Shown piece after piece: positions 4,734 to 5,108 of a stretch of 5,108 nucleotides of DNA (positions within the stretch are counted from its first letter, which is position 1; the number at the start of each line of letters is the position of its first letter). The stretch lies in contig JAAUTM010000156.1 in assembly GCA_012031455.1 (NCBI GenBank), positions 1 through 5,108 on the forward strand. The letters run 5' to 3'. The position numbers and the translations under genes were made by a program. Under the pieces are notes generated by a model, which was not told the DNA's origin, made no database searches, and worked only from the letters and a program-made list of their open reading frames with translations. This DNA comes from Phycisphaerales bacterium (lineage in GTDB: Bacteria > Planctomycetota > Phycisphaerae > Phycisphaerales > Phycisphaeraceae).

Positions 4734-5108
4734 ATGACGAGCAACACCATCCAACCCGAATCCGCAACCATCGTACGCGACATCGAGCTGACCAATGCGG
4801 AGGTTGCATTTTACAAAGATCAAGGGTTTTTGCCTCTCCCCGGCTTTGTGCATGCTGCCCAGATTCACGCCCTGCATGAGGAAATTCTGGATGTGCTCCA
4901 AGCCAACGGCATCACCCGCACCATGCTCAGCAAAGCCACCACCAAGGCCGACAAACTCCGGCAATGTTCGCAATACCTGGCAAACTCCAGAATTGACGCA
5001 CTCATCAATGGTCCGCAGACCCTGGCGGTAGCATCACGACTCATCGGTGGCAAGGCTGTGCGTTACATGCCTTTCACCGCAGTCAAGGCCGCAGGCGGTG
5101 GCGGGAAG
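4734..5108 (+). CDS. Phytanoyl-CoA dioxygenase (PhyH)-like protein, N-terminal part
   Basis: An open frame of exactly 125 codons from ATG 4734 to the window edge with no stop. It begins MTSNTIQPES. Residues 25-40 read AFYKDQGFLPLPGFVH, the typical opening of PhyH-type non-haem Fe(II)/2-oxoglutarate oxygenases (a tyrosine or phenylalanine, then GFL-LPG). An alpha-helical stretch follows, then GGKAVRYMPFTAVKAAGGGGK at about 105-125, which fits the strand just before the metal-binding HxD motif. That motif and the distal His and Arg would lie beyond the window, so catalytic competence cannot be checked. Family members hydroxylate diverse small molecules, and the substrate is not predictable here. 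AAGG at 4721-4724 lies nine bases before the start. The divergent AraC gene is the likely regulator. Full length is probably about 250-300 residues. Confidence 0.8.
   Translation, partial: MTSNTIQPESATIVRDIELTNAEVAFYKDQGFLPLPGFVHAAQIHALHEEILDVLQANGITRTMLSKATTKADKLRQCSQYLANSRIDALINGPQTLAVASRLIGGKAVRYMPFTAVKAAGGGGK

Noticed and set aside
4713..5053. Minus-strand open frames (4713-4973, 4865-5053) and plus-strand frame 4795-5031
   Set aside because: They shadow the PhyH-like coding frame, which has a clear family opening motif and ribosome binding site.

Overview
The window carries parts or all of five protein genes: four on the minus strand and one on the plus strand at the right edge. No rRNA, tRNA, CRISPR array or insertion sequence was seen. 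GC is moderate (roughly mid-50s % by eye). An exported PEP-CTERM protein, an AraC regulator diverging from a phytanoyl-CoA-dioxygenase-like gene, an HDOD protein and a membrane pyrophosphatase occur together. This suggests a Gram-negative PVC-group bacterium, most likely Verrucomicrobiota (Opitutae/Puniceicoccales-like) or Lentisphaerota. That placement is inference from gene content, not a database result.

Layout, left to right. (1) 1-1243, minus: the first ~60% of hppA, the ion-translocating membrane pyrophosphatase. The protein sequence is well conserved but spread over different reading frames by three apparent single-base indels (near 736-738, 644-645 and 296-299). Either the gene is freshly broken or the assembly has errors. 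(2) 1244-1596: non-coding. It holds the hppA ribosome binding site, a 9-bp hairpin just upstream of it, a GC-rich multi-hairpin block (1328-1419) inside a predicted ~200-nt hppA leader, a good sigma70-like promoter (1453-1480), and the terminator of the next gene. (3) 1597-2301, minus: a small secreted PEP-CTERM protein of unknown function. (4) 2302-2767: non-coding. It holds the PEP-CTERM promoter with an A/T-rich upstream tract, leader hairpins, a short perfect palindrome, and the terminator of the downstream operon. (5) 2768-4614, minus: a two-gene operon, AraC regulator then HDOD protein, joined by an ATGA stop/start overlap and ended by an intrinsic terminator. (6) 4615-4733: a divergent control region with direct repeats next to a promoter for (7), a phytanoyl-CoA dioxygenase-like gene (4734 onward, plus) cut by the window edge.

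The right half reads as a regulatory unit. An AraC activator probably senses a small molecule and controls the divergent Fe(II)/2-oxoglutarate oxygenase gene. An HDOD signalling protein is translationally coupled to the regulator. The left half is an energy-conservation gene with an unusually long and structured leader. The observations most worth checking are that leader, the three indels in hppA, and the coupled AraC-HDOD pair.
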